This document shows positions 54,101 to 64,000 of a stretch of 64,000 bases of DNA, piece by piece (within the stretch, counting starts at the first letter, position 1; each line of letters starts with the position of its first letter). Under the pieces are notes generated by a model. The model was given only the letters and a program-made list of their open reading frames with translations. It was not told where the DNA came from and made no database searches. The position numbers and the translations under genes were made by a program. The stretch is taken from contig LR746267.1 in assembly GCA_902729315.2 (NCBI GenBank), positions 8,372,424-8,436,423 of the forward strand, in the 5' to 3' direction. The stretch comes from Spirodela intermedia. Its lineage: Eukaryota; Streptophyta; Magnoliopsida; Alismatales; Araceae.

Positions 54101-57100
54101 ACATTGATGTTATAAACAAAAGGTAACATAATTCAGCTCATCTTGCATCATTGTCTGCCAAATAATTCATACCTTTTGTAACTTTGATGAGATGCATTAA
54201 GGGTCAACGTTGGCACTTTTCATCTGTTCTAGGCCATAGTGCAAACAAATCTGGTCAAAACCTCAAATAATACTGTTTTTGCCTGTTTTGGAATTGGCTA
54301 TAATCGATAATCAATTTTATATTTTTTAGAACTTCTGTTTGTGCAACGGTTTGATTTGACAACAATCTGTAATTTCTTTCGAAACTTGAGTCCTGTGGAC
54401 AGAATCATTTTTTAAACATTTATTGGAGGTCATATTGAAAGTCATTACTTTGAAGTTATTCTTTCTTAGGATTAGATTATAATTTAAATTCTTTTCTTGT
54501 TTACAAATAAATAAATTCTATTTCACCACAGGACTAGTGGAAGTAGAAAAAGGCAGCTGTTCTATCTCAAAAGACAACCATAACTGGAGTCAGAAATAAA
54601 TCTCACCAGGATAAATTCTAGTTTTTTTAACCTGCTCTTTTGGATGTGATAAAAGCTTGCTACGTGATATCAAAATAAACTCATAACAGGAGTCGAACTG
54701 AAACTAATAAAACAAATCTTGTTCTCTGCACATTTTTTCTTCCCTTAATTTATTTTAATTTCTTAGATAACGTACGAAAAATTTTAGAACTGTTTTGGCA
54801 GGTTTCTTATTGATTATACTATTTTTATATTAAAATAAGTTTTAAAGCTCATGCCCTTGGGATGCTACTACTTTTGAATCATAGTTTTAGATAAAATGGG
54901 GTATGCTGTTTTAGTTTCACTCTAATTGAAGATGGACAACCTGAAAAATATCTTTGTATCTTTTCTACACTAGTCGTCTTACTTATGAATTCCAGCGCTT
55001 CATTAGTGTTGGGAATAGGCCAGTAAAGCTTGAACACAGTTTTATCTGAAGTTTGGCCCATTAATGCTGCCTCAAAATAGGAATAGGCCCATCCTACCAT
55101 CTTTCTAGCCTTAGTTGGGTTGGATCTGATAGTCTAACATGGCTTTGACACCTACACCGACATAACAAAACCCCCGACCCAACCCTGTGTGACAACATGG
55201 ACAAAATAACTGCAAAGCCTCCTTGTTTTCTTCTACTTACATTGTACTCTTCACTCTGTCTGGCTACCCGTTCCTCTCTCCCAATGGTGCTTCCATCTTT
55301 GGTACATCAAAACGATGCAACTTTTCCTCCAGCTGCTCCCTAGCGGTATCTGCTCCCTTACATGGGTGTCACGAAACCTCATTCCGGTTCCCCCTCTCCC
55401 CCCACCCTTCACAAGCAAAAGGCGTAGATAAAGAAACACCTCCTTTCCCTTTCCCCCATTGTTATGTTCCCCACCCTTTCCCTCACGGCCAGCACCCCAG
55501 AAACCATCGCCAAAATTACGGTTGTCAGGCTTGGCCGGTTCGGCCTCAGCGTTCTTGGGCTTGGGTCACGCTTGGCAGGGTACCTCTATATGCGATTTTT
55601 TTATGTGCAATACTTCCGGATACACTGAAAATCTTTTCTTGAAAACGAATACAAATACCAAACCAGTCATCATTTCCTCACTGTTGCCTACTTTAAGAAC
55701 CGCCAGTTGCCTGGTTCAGCCCTAGTGTTTTGTTGGTGGAACTGATCAATAAATTTAAAACATTAATTTGGTTTCTTTTTTGTAGTGTGCATAACGTTTA
55801 GTTATTAACGAGTATTTTTGGTCATCTTGGTCTCTTTTTATAGCGTCTTCCCTAATACTGATGATATGTGACCTATGGTGTTGTACAGGAATAGCTTCTA
55901 AAGGGTCGCTTTGATAAACATTAATCTTCGTATACGTCTGGATTCTTTTGGATTCCTACTGCTCTCTAATATTATTTTGGGCCTGTGGCTTCAGCCTCTG
56001 CCTATTGCTGCTCACTGAGCCTGCCACTGTTTCCCCTTGCTTTTTATTCTCCTGCCACTGCCTCTCCCAGTTCTTTATATTGCGTCTGCCACTGCCTGCA
56101 GTCCCTGGTGCCACATTCCTCTCTACTTTTGCTGCTGCTTCAGGCTTCTGATCATGTCCCTAGTTTTTGATCTTGCTTTTTTTCTCATTTTCTCATTTTC
56201 CTCTAATCCTTTCTCCTTATGGTCAATCTTCTTATTCATTGGAATTCATTATCTTTATCCTTGTATTTTTTTGGATTCAACTAGTTTATGCCTTAGTTGG
56301 AATCGGAATTATAAGATGAATGCAGAAGGAAAATCTACTGATGTAATGCGCTATCATGATATATCTTTTGAACTTGGTGAATACGATTCGTGTTCTTTGA
56401 AAGAAACGAATACCTTTTGTCTTTTCCTTGTATCGGGGTTTTCCCCAGTTTCAGCTGTTTGACTACAAGTATGTTGACTAACTCTTGAGGTTACTATCGT
56501 CTGTCTGCAGCTGCAGTCTAAGCTTGACGAAATCTTTTGAACGAGCCGCAGCAAACAAGGCACGCTCTATCATTATATTACCCACAAAGAGCGACAGGTG
56601 AACTCTCCCTGTCTTGTAATCTGTTGTGTGCGTTAATGCCAATACGTTTTTTGGTTTAACACCTGATAGTTGTCTGTACAGATGCACTAGTGATTGATTT
56701 AATGCTGGATACTCAGAAAAGTGATGCATTTGGAAAAAATAGTTATTTCGTTTCAAATTTCAAGTCGTTTAAAGCCATTTTCATGCTGAAAATCCAGGGT
56801 GTTTTTAATCATCTAACTTATTTACTCAGGTACGAGGTTGATACGGATGCCGTCCTCTCATTACTAGCACTACAATCTCTCCCTAGAATGACGTCCATAC
56901 CAGCTGTTGTTGAGGTGTGTTTCATGCTAAGTGCCAAAATGGGAATCGTGTCTGTTAAAAATGTCATTGTGCAAAAATGGCGAAAGGGTTTAAGGACAGT
57001 AATTTGTATCACAGTGAATTTTATATTAAGAAAATAAAAAGGCTCCCTATTGATTTTTTTTTCTTCCAAATTCTGTGCATAGAAAATTCCCTATGCGCAA

Positions 57101-60100
57101 TATTTATTTGTTCAAGTTTGGATCAACTGGTTTCTAAGACTGCATTCCAACTTCCACGGTTCTTGATACATTTTTTGTTCAACTATGTACGATCACCATA
57201 TCCATGGTTCTTTGTTCAACTAGATACCTTACTTCGTATATTTTAGAAACTCTTCTTTCATTAATGGTGATTCTTGTGGATTCGAATGAAGGTATCAAAC
57301 CCGAGAACAAGTGAGCTTTTGAAATCAATCTCAGGCCTGAAAGTTGAACCTGTTGAAATGGTTGCGTCAAAGCTGTTTGTTCAGTGTTCTCGGCAAAAAG
57401 GGCTCATAAAGATTTACCGGCACTTGCTTAATTATAAAAGTACACCTCCCTTCTTGAAGAATTTCTTTGATTACGATAGTAAATAATTACATTAGAAAGG
57501 TGTAATCCATCTGACTACTTGCTTACAGCTTGATACGTAACTGTAGCTAGAGTATACCTCGTCTCTGAAGTTCGTTTTTAATGTTCTTCACAGCATCATT
57601 TGGGCTTATTTGGTTTAGCATTTTAGGATGCAATCTGATTGTATGTTTTTCTGTTAAAACAGAAAATGTATTCAATCTCTGTAGCTTTCCAGAACTTGTT
57701 GGGTTAAAGTACGAGCATGTGAGACGTGGACTAAAGGATGTAAGAAACTGCTAACTTGTGTCAGCTTTTTTGGTACGTTACTTAAGGCTTTATCTACTAA
57801 TGTTTCGTGCAGGTGGTCGTATGCGGCCTTTATAGAAACGGGAACATGTACTTTCATCCAAATGATAGTGAAGAGATGCTTCCCTCCGATAAAGTGTGTA
57901 AGAACTTTGGGTTGATACCTGCAAATGAAATGAAATTCTATTAACTTCTAGATGGCTGCCCTAAATTTCTAAGATTACAGAACCACTTTTTCTCATATTT
58001 GTAGAGGTTGATGTTCAATGATCCATGTTAGGGTAGTTTAATCAAGCTTACCTTAATTATTGCTAACTCATTCCTTCATCTCTGGAGTATACAGATCTTC
58101 AGGTATAGTTTCTTTCTGTAAAAGATCTCCAAATGGGGCTTCTTTCGGCATCTTCCAACCCATAATGATAAAAATTCTAACTTCTATGACAACTTCTACA
58201 CATCTTTAAATCTGTCACCTGGTCCTAAGGATATTGAGAAGGAATCATGATGTGGTCCAGGTGGCCAAGATGTTAAAGAAATATATTTCAATTTTTTGTT
58301 AGAGAAATATCTTCAAACATTGGATGTTACATACTAATTGGAGGAACTTGTTTCCAGGTTATAGTGGCCAATTTGATGAGATTTTGCAGTTGACGTGAAG
58401 ATAACAAAAGGAAGCTGAAGCAGATGTAAACAACGTAATGATGCAGAAAAAGATATTAAAAATAAGGATGAAAAAGGCTTAAAACAGATAATGACAAAGC
58501 TTAACATGAAATATTTCGCGAAAATGAGAAAAAAATTAATGAGAAGGGAAAGGGAAGGAAATATATGCCCTCACAAAATCAACAAAGTCATAGTGACTCA
58601 TTTTTAGTATTGTTAATATTATTTAAGTCCAACTCAAAGTCAATTTGGTACAGGTAGAGTAGGCCCCTATTCATAATCATAGGTTTATTTTTTTGGTAAT
58701 GAATAGAGGATTAATCTAATCACATTTCTTCATGCGTAAGCTGATTTTTTGTCTTTGTCATCTGGGCAATATGAGTGCAGACACAGAGCAATCATTAGCT
58801 CTGAATAATGTTATTGATCCATTCAGCTTCAAATCAGTTGGCAATGAGTGGATTATCATTGCAATTACTAGTTTACTTTTGTAGGAAATGATACAGTACA
58901 GTTCTTAGTAAAGGTCTATTTTTTGGGGTGGAAACCATGAGAAGAAAAAATGGTTATCCTCGTCTCTGGGTACAGTTCAGCTGTCCTATTCTTTAACCTC
59001 CTCAAGCAATGAAGAAAAGGCTGAGATACACAGAGGTTCATTAAGACTATTAAGAGTGTGGAGATGGACATGAAAAGACGAAAGAATTGAAAACCACTTG
59101 GATGACTGATCCACTGATGGAATGATATTATACTGTTAAATCTTCACATCGGATAAGTGGAAAGTACACTAGTTTAGAGGGCTTTGTTTTATCTTGGCTG
59201 ATAGGTTGGTGTTTATTTGAAAATTCTAGGAGTCAAGATGGAGCCTAGGGAATCTAAAATTAGGTATTTGCATCACCTTTTTGAAATTGGGGAGTGAAAT
59301 GTAGCAAGGCTCCTAGAATTGAAATTTAACTAGGTTTAGTTGAACTCTGAAGCGAAATTTAATTGACAATATAACGATTGTATGGGGATCAATGTAGCTC
59401 GTGGAGTTATCAGAGTGCAATATACAGCTCAGCCAAACTGCATGAGGACTGGCGCAAAGATTCACAAAAGTTTGTACTATGTCTACATCTGCTATGAACA
59501 TTTTGGTCAGATAAAAGGGATCGATCGTTTTGACCGTACCGTGCATTTCGTCTTTGAAATCTTCTGTATTAAAGGGTAGCAATCTATGCGATACTTCTGT
59601 GGTTGGAGTGGCCTCTGTCGTGGGTTCTCCATGTTCCATCCTCCTATTTGTCATTGTTACTCTGGTTCCATAATGCTGGGAGGATGAAGTCACCACGTGT
59701 TTCAGTTCAATGTGCTGCATGTTACTCATCTGTGAGATGTGGATAACCATAGAGTATGATTATTCTGGAATGAGGAAACTGTGTTCAGATAAATATATCG
59801 TTGGTCGAAGTAGGTTGTCTGAATGTAACAAAACGTTCATTTGTAAGATCAATAAGGAGAAGAGGCTACCTGAAGGGCTTCCATATCTGCAATTTACGTT
59901 GTGATGTTTGCAAGAAGTATTATTCAACTAGGAAATAAGAAATTATAGCCATGAATGTATAGTGTGAAAACATAACAAATGCAGAAATGTTCTCACTTCC
60001 TAAAGAATCCACCCTAATGAGTGTAGCCGGTAGGTAAATGAATGTAGGTAAGTTATAATGTTGGAAGAGGTGAATTTAATGGAATTGGTGTAAATGTTTG

Positions 60101-63100
60101 GGGGTCCTTGCATTGCCAGTAGGAAGATGACACATCAGGAAACTTCCACGGTAATAGAACTCTCCATTTAAGTCAACATAAATCATGTGGTTTTCCTGCT
60201 GCGGGCAAAGTCAATTATCAACACGAGAAGGTCCAGCAGAGAATGTGGAATCCACAAGATGGTCCAGATAGTAAGTTACCTGGTTCTTCATCTCTGTGAG
60301 GAATTGATGCGATGGCTTTCAACATGCAGAAAATCTCTTGTTTGTGTACTGACATTTGAGGGGGCAAAGTTTGTTCGTTATTCGGGAACACTCAGTGGGG
60401 TGAGTTGGAGATCAATATGCCAAATAGAGGAGCTGGCAACAGCTCTGTGCTAGGGCTGTTTTTCAATGGATGTATACTATTTTTCGTTTTTGAATAGAAC
60501 GTTGGATGTCGTCAGGCTTGTAACAGTCATAAGCCATTTCTATCAACAGGTCGTCAACCATCTTCAATGAACTCAAAAAACTTGTGAAAGGTTGTCTGAG
60601 TTTGTTCGGCTTTAACTTGAAGAAATAAATCCTTCAGTAAATGCTGACTGACTGAACTTCTTGCTCTTGCATTTGGTATGCATCTCAGGATGTTTAGAGT
60701 TATTCTTGATGTTGAATCCCTATATTCTCGTTTTCCTTTTTATTTCGTTTCCATGCTAGTATTTCTCTTTGTTAATGGCAGAAATGATGCCGTTTCTAAA
60801 ACTTTTGTATATGTCATCCCTTTCCCAAATGATTGATGTTTAAGGATAAATTTCATGAAGAAAAGAATCATGTAAGATAAAATGTTGAGAATTCGATAAA
60901 TCACGTTTCTATGGCTAGTGTTGGCCTATTGTTGATTTTAATAACTCTTCTATTCCCATTGAAGTTGTTGTTCATATCACCTGTGTATGGAAAGAGAAGG
61001 CCAGATTTTTTGCCGTCAGACAATCTACTAGAAAGTCAATCGCCACAGAATCAGGTGTCTCAACGAAAGAGGTCATCACCAGACAAATCATTTGAACTGA
61101 GAAAAACCCGTCTTGCAAACATAGTGAAGCGTCCCTTGAAGTCAAGTTCAAAGGTAATCTTTTTCCCTTAAGAGTGTGGACAGGATTCTATATTGCGAGG
61201 TATCTGATATCCAAAGACCTTTGCAGACGTCGGATTGGAATCTAGGACCAAGAGAGTGTGTACTTATTCTGGGATGGCGACCAAGTGTTCATGAGATGAT
61301 TCGAGAGTACGACAATTATCTCGGTCCTGGCAGCAGACTGGCAAGTCCCACTTCCTTGTCATTTTCTATTAAACATGGATTAACTTAGGATATACATCTA
61401 TATTGTATGTTATCTTCATCTCATCTATTAAAGATGCCCTTCGCATCTTTTATGAAAACGATTACAAGGACCTCTTGAACTTTTTCCCAATATTGTCACG
61501 ATTTTCAAGATACTAGTAAGTGGTAAATTTATCTGTAATTATTCATTTAATCAATCGACTCCTGGACGTCAGTTTTTAAAATTAAAAATTAAAAAATGTT
61601 TGCCACTATGTTTTTTGATAAGTTATTTTCATCATTATCCAAATTTTCGATATGATAATTTTGATGTTGAGGAGCTTTATTTCAGAGCACATTACATTGA
61701 AAATTCCAGTGTTTTTCATTCGGTCGACTATGTTCATCTTACATTCGGTCGATAAAATTAAGTTATATTTTTTCAAAAATTCGTCAAAATGTCACTTCTT
61801 ATATCCTGATCCCGTGATTGGTTAGTTTCTCCTGTCTATGGTTGTACTGAGATATTGGATACCCGGGTAGTATTTATTACCATGTAGAAAATGATAATTC
61901 ATCATAACTAAACTCCTACATTTGGCTGTGAAGTAGACATGAAAGAGGCAGATGGCACACATAATTTACAGATTTGAACCTGACCGGTTTCATTGATGTA
62001 CTTCAACCCTACGCGGGCTGGGTGTCCGTTTTTTAAGCTCAATACTCACCTGCTCCTACAGTTTAAAGATAGGATCCGATCAGAATTCTTTTCAATAAGT
62101 TGCCAGTATCTTAATAAGTTGAAACCTTGATATTACACCTTGGAACATAAAAGTTATAAATGACTTCATAGCATTTTCGTAATGTATCTGTTTAATTGCG
62201 CCATATGTTTTTCTGCAGGAAGTACTATCTGAAGCTCCTATTTCTGAGAGGACAAGCTCAGCAAGTTCTTCCAGACGAAGTGAACTGAAGCACATTAAGG
62301 TTTCGCATAAGGTCAATTTCTATGATACGTCCTATCTGAGCCACTTATCTTCATTTATCTATACGTTCAATTTTGATCTAATCTGTCGCTTTCTCATGTG
62401 AAAACTCGTGTATCTCAGGTTGGAAACCCAATGAGCTACGACGACCTAAAGGACACAATATTGAACATTCGAATGTCCATGAAGGGTGTCCAAGATGTTC
62501 CTTTGACAATAGCAATAATATCTGACAGGGAATGGCTTGTTGGAGGTAATAACATATGAAACCAGTAATGCTAGAGGTGTTTTTTGTATGACGTAATACT
62601 TTTTCTGCAGATCTATCAAGGGCGGACAAGCATTCAGCATATACACTTCTTCTTGCTGAAAATATCTGTGTTAACCATGGAATTAAGGTTAGTGGCATAT
62701 TAATTTTAATTAATTTATTATTTCCCCCATATTTATAATTTTTTATGCTTCCGAATGCTCAAAGCATCCGCACTACTCATCTTGCATGTTCATGGTAAAC
62801 CCACGATCCCAAATCACTAGAAGAGATGAAGATCACTGTTGACAATGGCCATTAACAGTGGAGCAGTAGAATGGCGGGCGATCATAATTCATAGCATTTT
62901 CTAGCAATGATAATGCATGCCCACTGGTTCATCGATCCCTTCTGCTAGCATCAAATGAAGAGAGTTTCTCAAGAACAGAGAACTAATTTCATCAAAGGTT
63001 TCATTGATCCGTTTCTACATTTACTCCCTTTTAAAGAGAGCGGTGTGAATGATGTGTTTGACCTAGATAGCTCACGCTGAAATTATGAAAGACCAGTTCG

Positions 63101-63966
63101 TGATTTGGTCCTGAATTTGGAAAGATCATCTTTGAGGAATTCCTCCAACATCTTCTTCACTAGAAATCAAGTAGACTAGATTCAGTATGCTATGATGAAT
63201 CTATATATTGGGAACATGCTTCTTGCAGGTGGCGAACCTGGTTGCCGAAATCGTTGATACTAAACTAGGCAAACAAGTAAGTATACCCTTCCTTTTCTCC
63301 TCCAGGCTCCGTTAGAAATTAGTGATCATGATTGGCTGACTCTGCAGATCACCAGAATCAAGCCATCCCTCCAATTCATTGGTTCAGAGGAAGTAATGAG
63401 TCTCGTGACTGCCCAAGGTCTGCCACCACCACTCTCTCCACCAAGAACATGCAATCTTTCATTAGTCACTCTTGCTATTCACGCAATTCAATCAAATGGC
63501 AGTTGCTGAGAGTTGTGAGTTGAACAAGATGTGGAATGACATACTTAGCTCCGAGGGAGATGAAATATATGTTAAGGTGAGTATCTATCTATCTATCTAT
63601 CTATATATTTTCTGTGAACTCTGTAGCTCATCATCTAGGGTTTTCCTCTACTTGATTTCTACATTGATTTCATAGGATATCGGGCTGTACATGACCGAAG
63701 GAGAGACCCCGTCCTTCTATGAGCTTTCTGAGAGGGCGGTCTTGCGCCATGAAGTCGCCATTGGCTATGTGAAACATAACAGGAAGGTAGTAACCTTATT
63801 AAATTTCTATTATCTTCTTCTTCTTCACCATATGCATATAAATACATCTTCTCTGCTTTGGCAGGTCATAAACCCACCAAACAAACTGGAGCCTCTTGAT
63901 CTTGAGATGAGTGATTCCCTGATAGTAATCTCTGAGCTCGAGGGCAGCTCGACGACCGCCATTTAA
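45118..63966 (+). CDS. POLLUX-like plastid envelope ion channel, copy B (24 exons)
   Basis: Tandem paralogue of copy A with the same exon plan. Exons: 45118-45206, 46661-46728, 47285-47460, 49458-49741, 51471-51542, 53414-53489, 53578-53676, 53759-53913, 54018-54122, 56517-56597, 56830-56914, 57292-57439, 57663-57739, 57813-57893, 60965-61153, 61227-61340, 62219-62311, 62419-62545, 62611-62687, 63229-63276, 63348-63417, 63503-63576, 63676-63786, 63865-63966. The product is 866 residues; exon 15 has one extra codon. Exon 16 is followed by GCAAGT rather than GT, so intron 16 is a GC-AG intron. Other introns are GT-AG. The pore loop [13 protein letters not shown] is unchanged, but its flanks differ from copy A (LED and HLRQKTRFER here; LGD and HLGQKTRGER in A). 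RCK motifs ([28 protein letters not shown]) are intact. No in-frame stop was found, so both copies look functional. Confidence 0.92.
50210..51260. repeat. Copy B-specific insertion in intron 4, with a 90-bp imperfect tandem repeat
   Basis: Intron 4 is about 1.73 kb in copy B and 0.73 kb in copy A; the extra sequence lies about here. At roughly 50,360-50,540 a unit of about 90 bp occurs twice (CATCATC, then a GATAATCATCAAATACACA-like or GATCATCATCAGATACACA-like stretch, then a TTTTGGT-TTTTTTGTG stretch). Read on the minus strand, both units give Lys-rich and Asp-rich peptide stretches (for example [14 protein letters not shown]), suggesting a captured piece of a coding sequence. Its origin is unknown. 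Confidence 0.55.
57894..60964 (+). other. Long intron 14 of channel copy B
   Basis: Counterpart of the long intron of copy A, about 0.4 kb shorter. A 145-codon minus-strand frame (59,750-59,313) is present but is broken in copy A and has no recognised domain. No nested gene is supported. Confidence 0.5.
63584..63605. repeat. (ATCT)n tetranucleotide microsatellite in intron 22 of copy B
   Basis: About five ATCT units follow the donor of exon 22. Copy A has only one equivalent unit (GTGAGTATCTAGATTC), so the array arose or expanded after duplication. Confidence 0.85.
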
Positions 63967-64000
63967 GTATATGCATGTTGTGTTCACCAATTATCCCTTC

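Noticed and set aside
59313-59750. 145-codon minus-strand frame in intron 14 of copy B
   Set aside because: The matching sequence in copy A does not stay open and no domain is recognisable, so a chance frame is more likely than a nested gene.

Overview
This window is nuclear DNA of a flowering plant. It carries spliced genes with GT-AG introns, plant-only gene families, decayed Ty3/gypsy retrotransposons and long GA microsatellites. Two GC-rich intronless genes lie beside AT-rich, intron-rich genes, which fits a monocot, but that is inference. No rRNA, tRNA, CRISPR or bacterial-type feature was seen.

Layout, left to right. (1) 0.5-2.4 kb, minus strand: the 5' part of a gene with two methyl-CpG-binding (MBD) domains in tandem; its 3' part is unresolved. 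(2) 3.0-3.4 kb: a small plus-strand ORF with weak resemblance to B3 domains. (3) 3.6-6.8 kb, minus strand: an intact intronless type IIB autoinhibited Ca2+-ATPase (ACA12/13-like) with an apparently doubled calmodulin-binding motif. (4) 7.1-10.5 kb: AT-rich sequence without a recognisable gene. (5) 10.56-11.2 kb: an oligopeptide transporter (OPT) pseudogene. (6) 12.3-14.3 kb, plus strand: an intronless SUVH2/SUVH9-type SRA-SET protein. (7) 14.3-16 kb: retrotransposon relics. (8) 16.5-17 kb: a GC-rich island, followed by GA microsatellites.

(9) The main feature is a large tandem duplication. Two copies of a 24-exon gene for a POLLUX-like/plastid envelope ion channel (PEC1/PEC2 family) lie head to tail: copy A at 18,586-35,987 and copy B at 45,118-63,966. 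I could place every exon in both. The exon lengths are the same except for one codon, no in-frame stop was found, and homology extends into introns, the 5' leader and the 3' flank. (10) Between the copies, 36-44.6 kb, lies a decayed minus-strand Ty3/gypsy element with gag, protease, reverse transcriptase, RNase H and integrase remnants, plus other repeats.

The genes do not form a pathway. Two themes recur: chromatin (MBD protein and SUVH2/9-like protein, both linked in plants to DNA methylation) and ion transport (ACA pump, PEC channels). I did not find a clearly novel biological system. The most interesting items are the channel duplication with copy-specific changes (a GC splice donor, pore-flanking substitutions, intron insertions, a shared upstream ORF) and the doubled calmodulin-binding motif in the pump.
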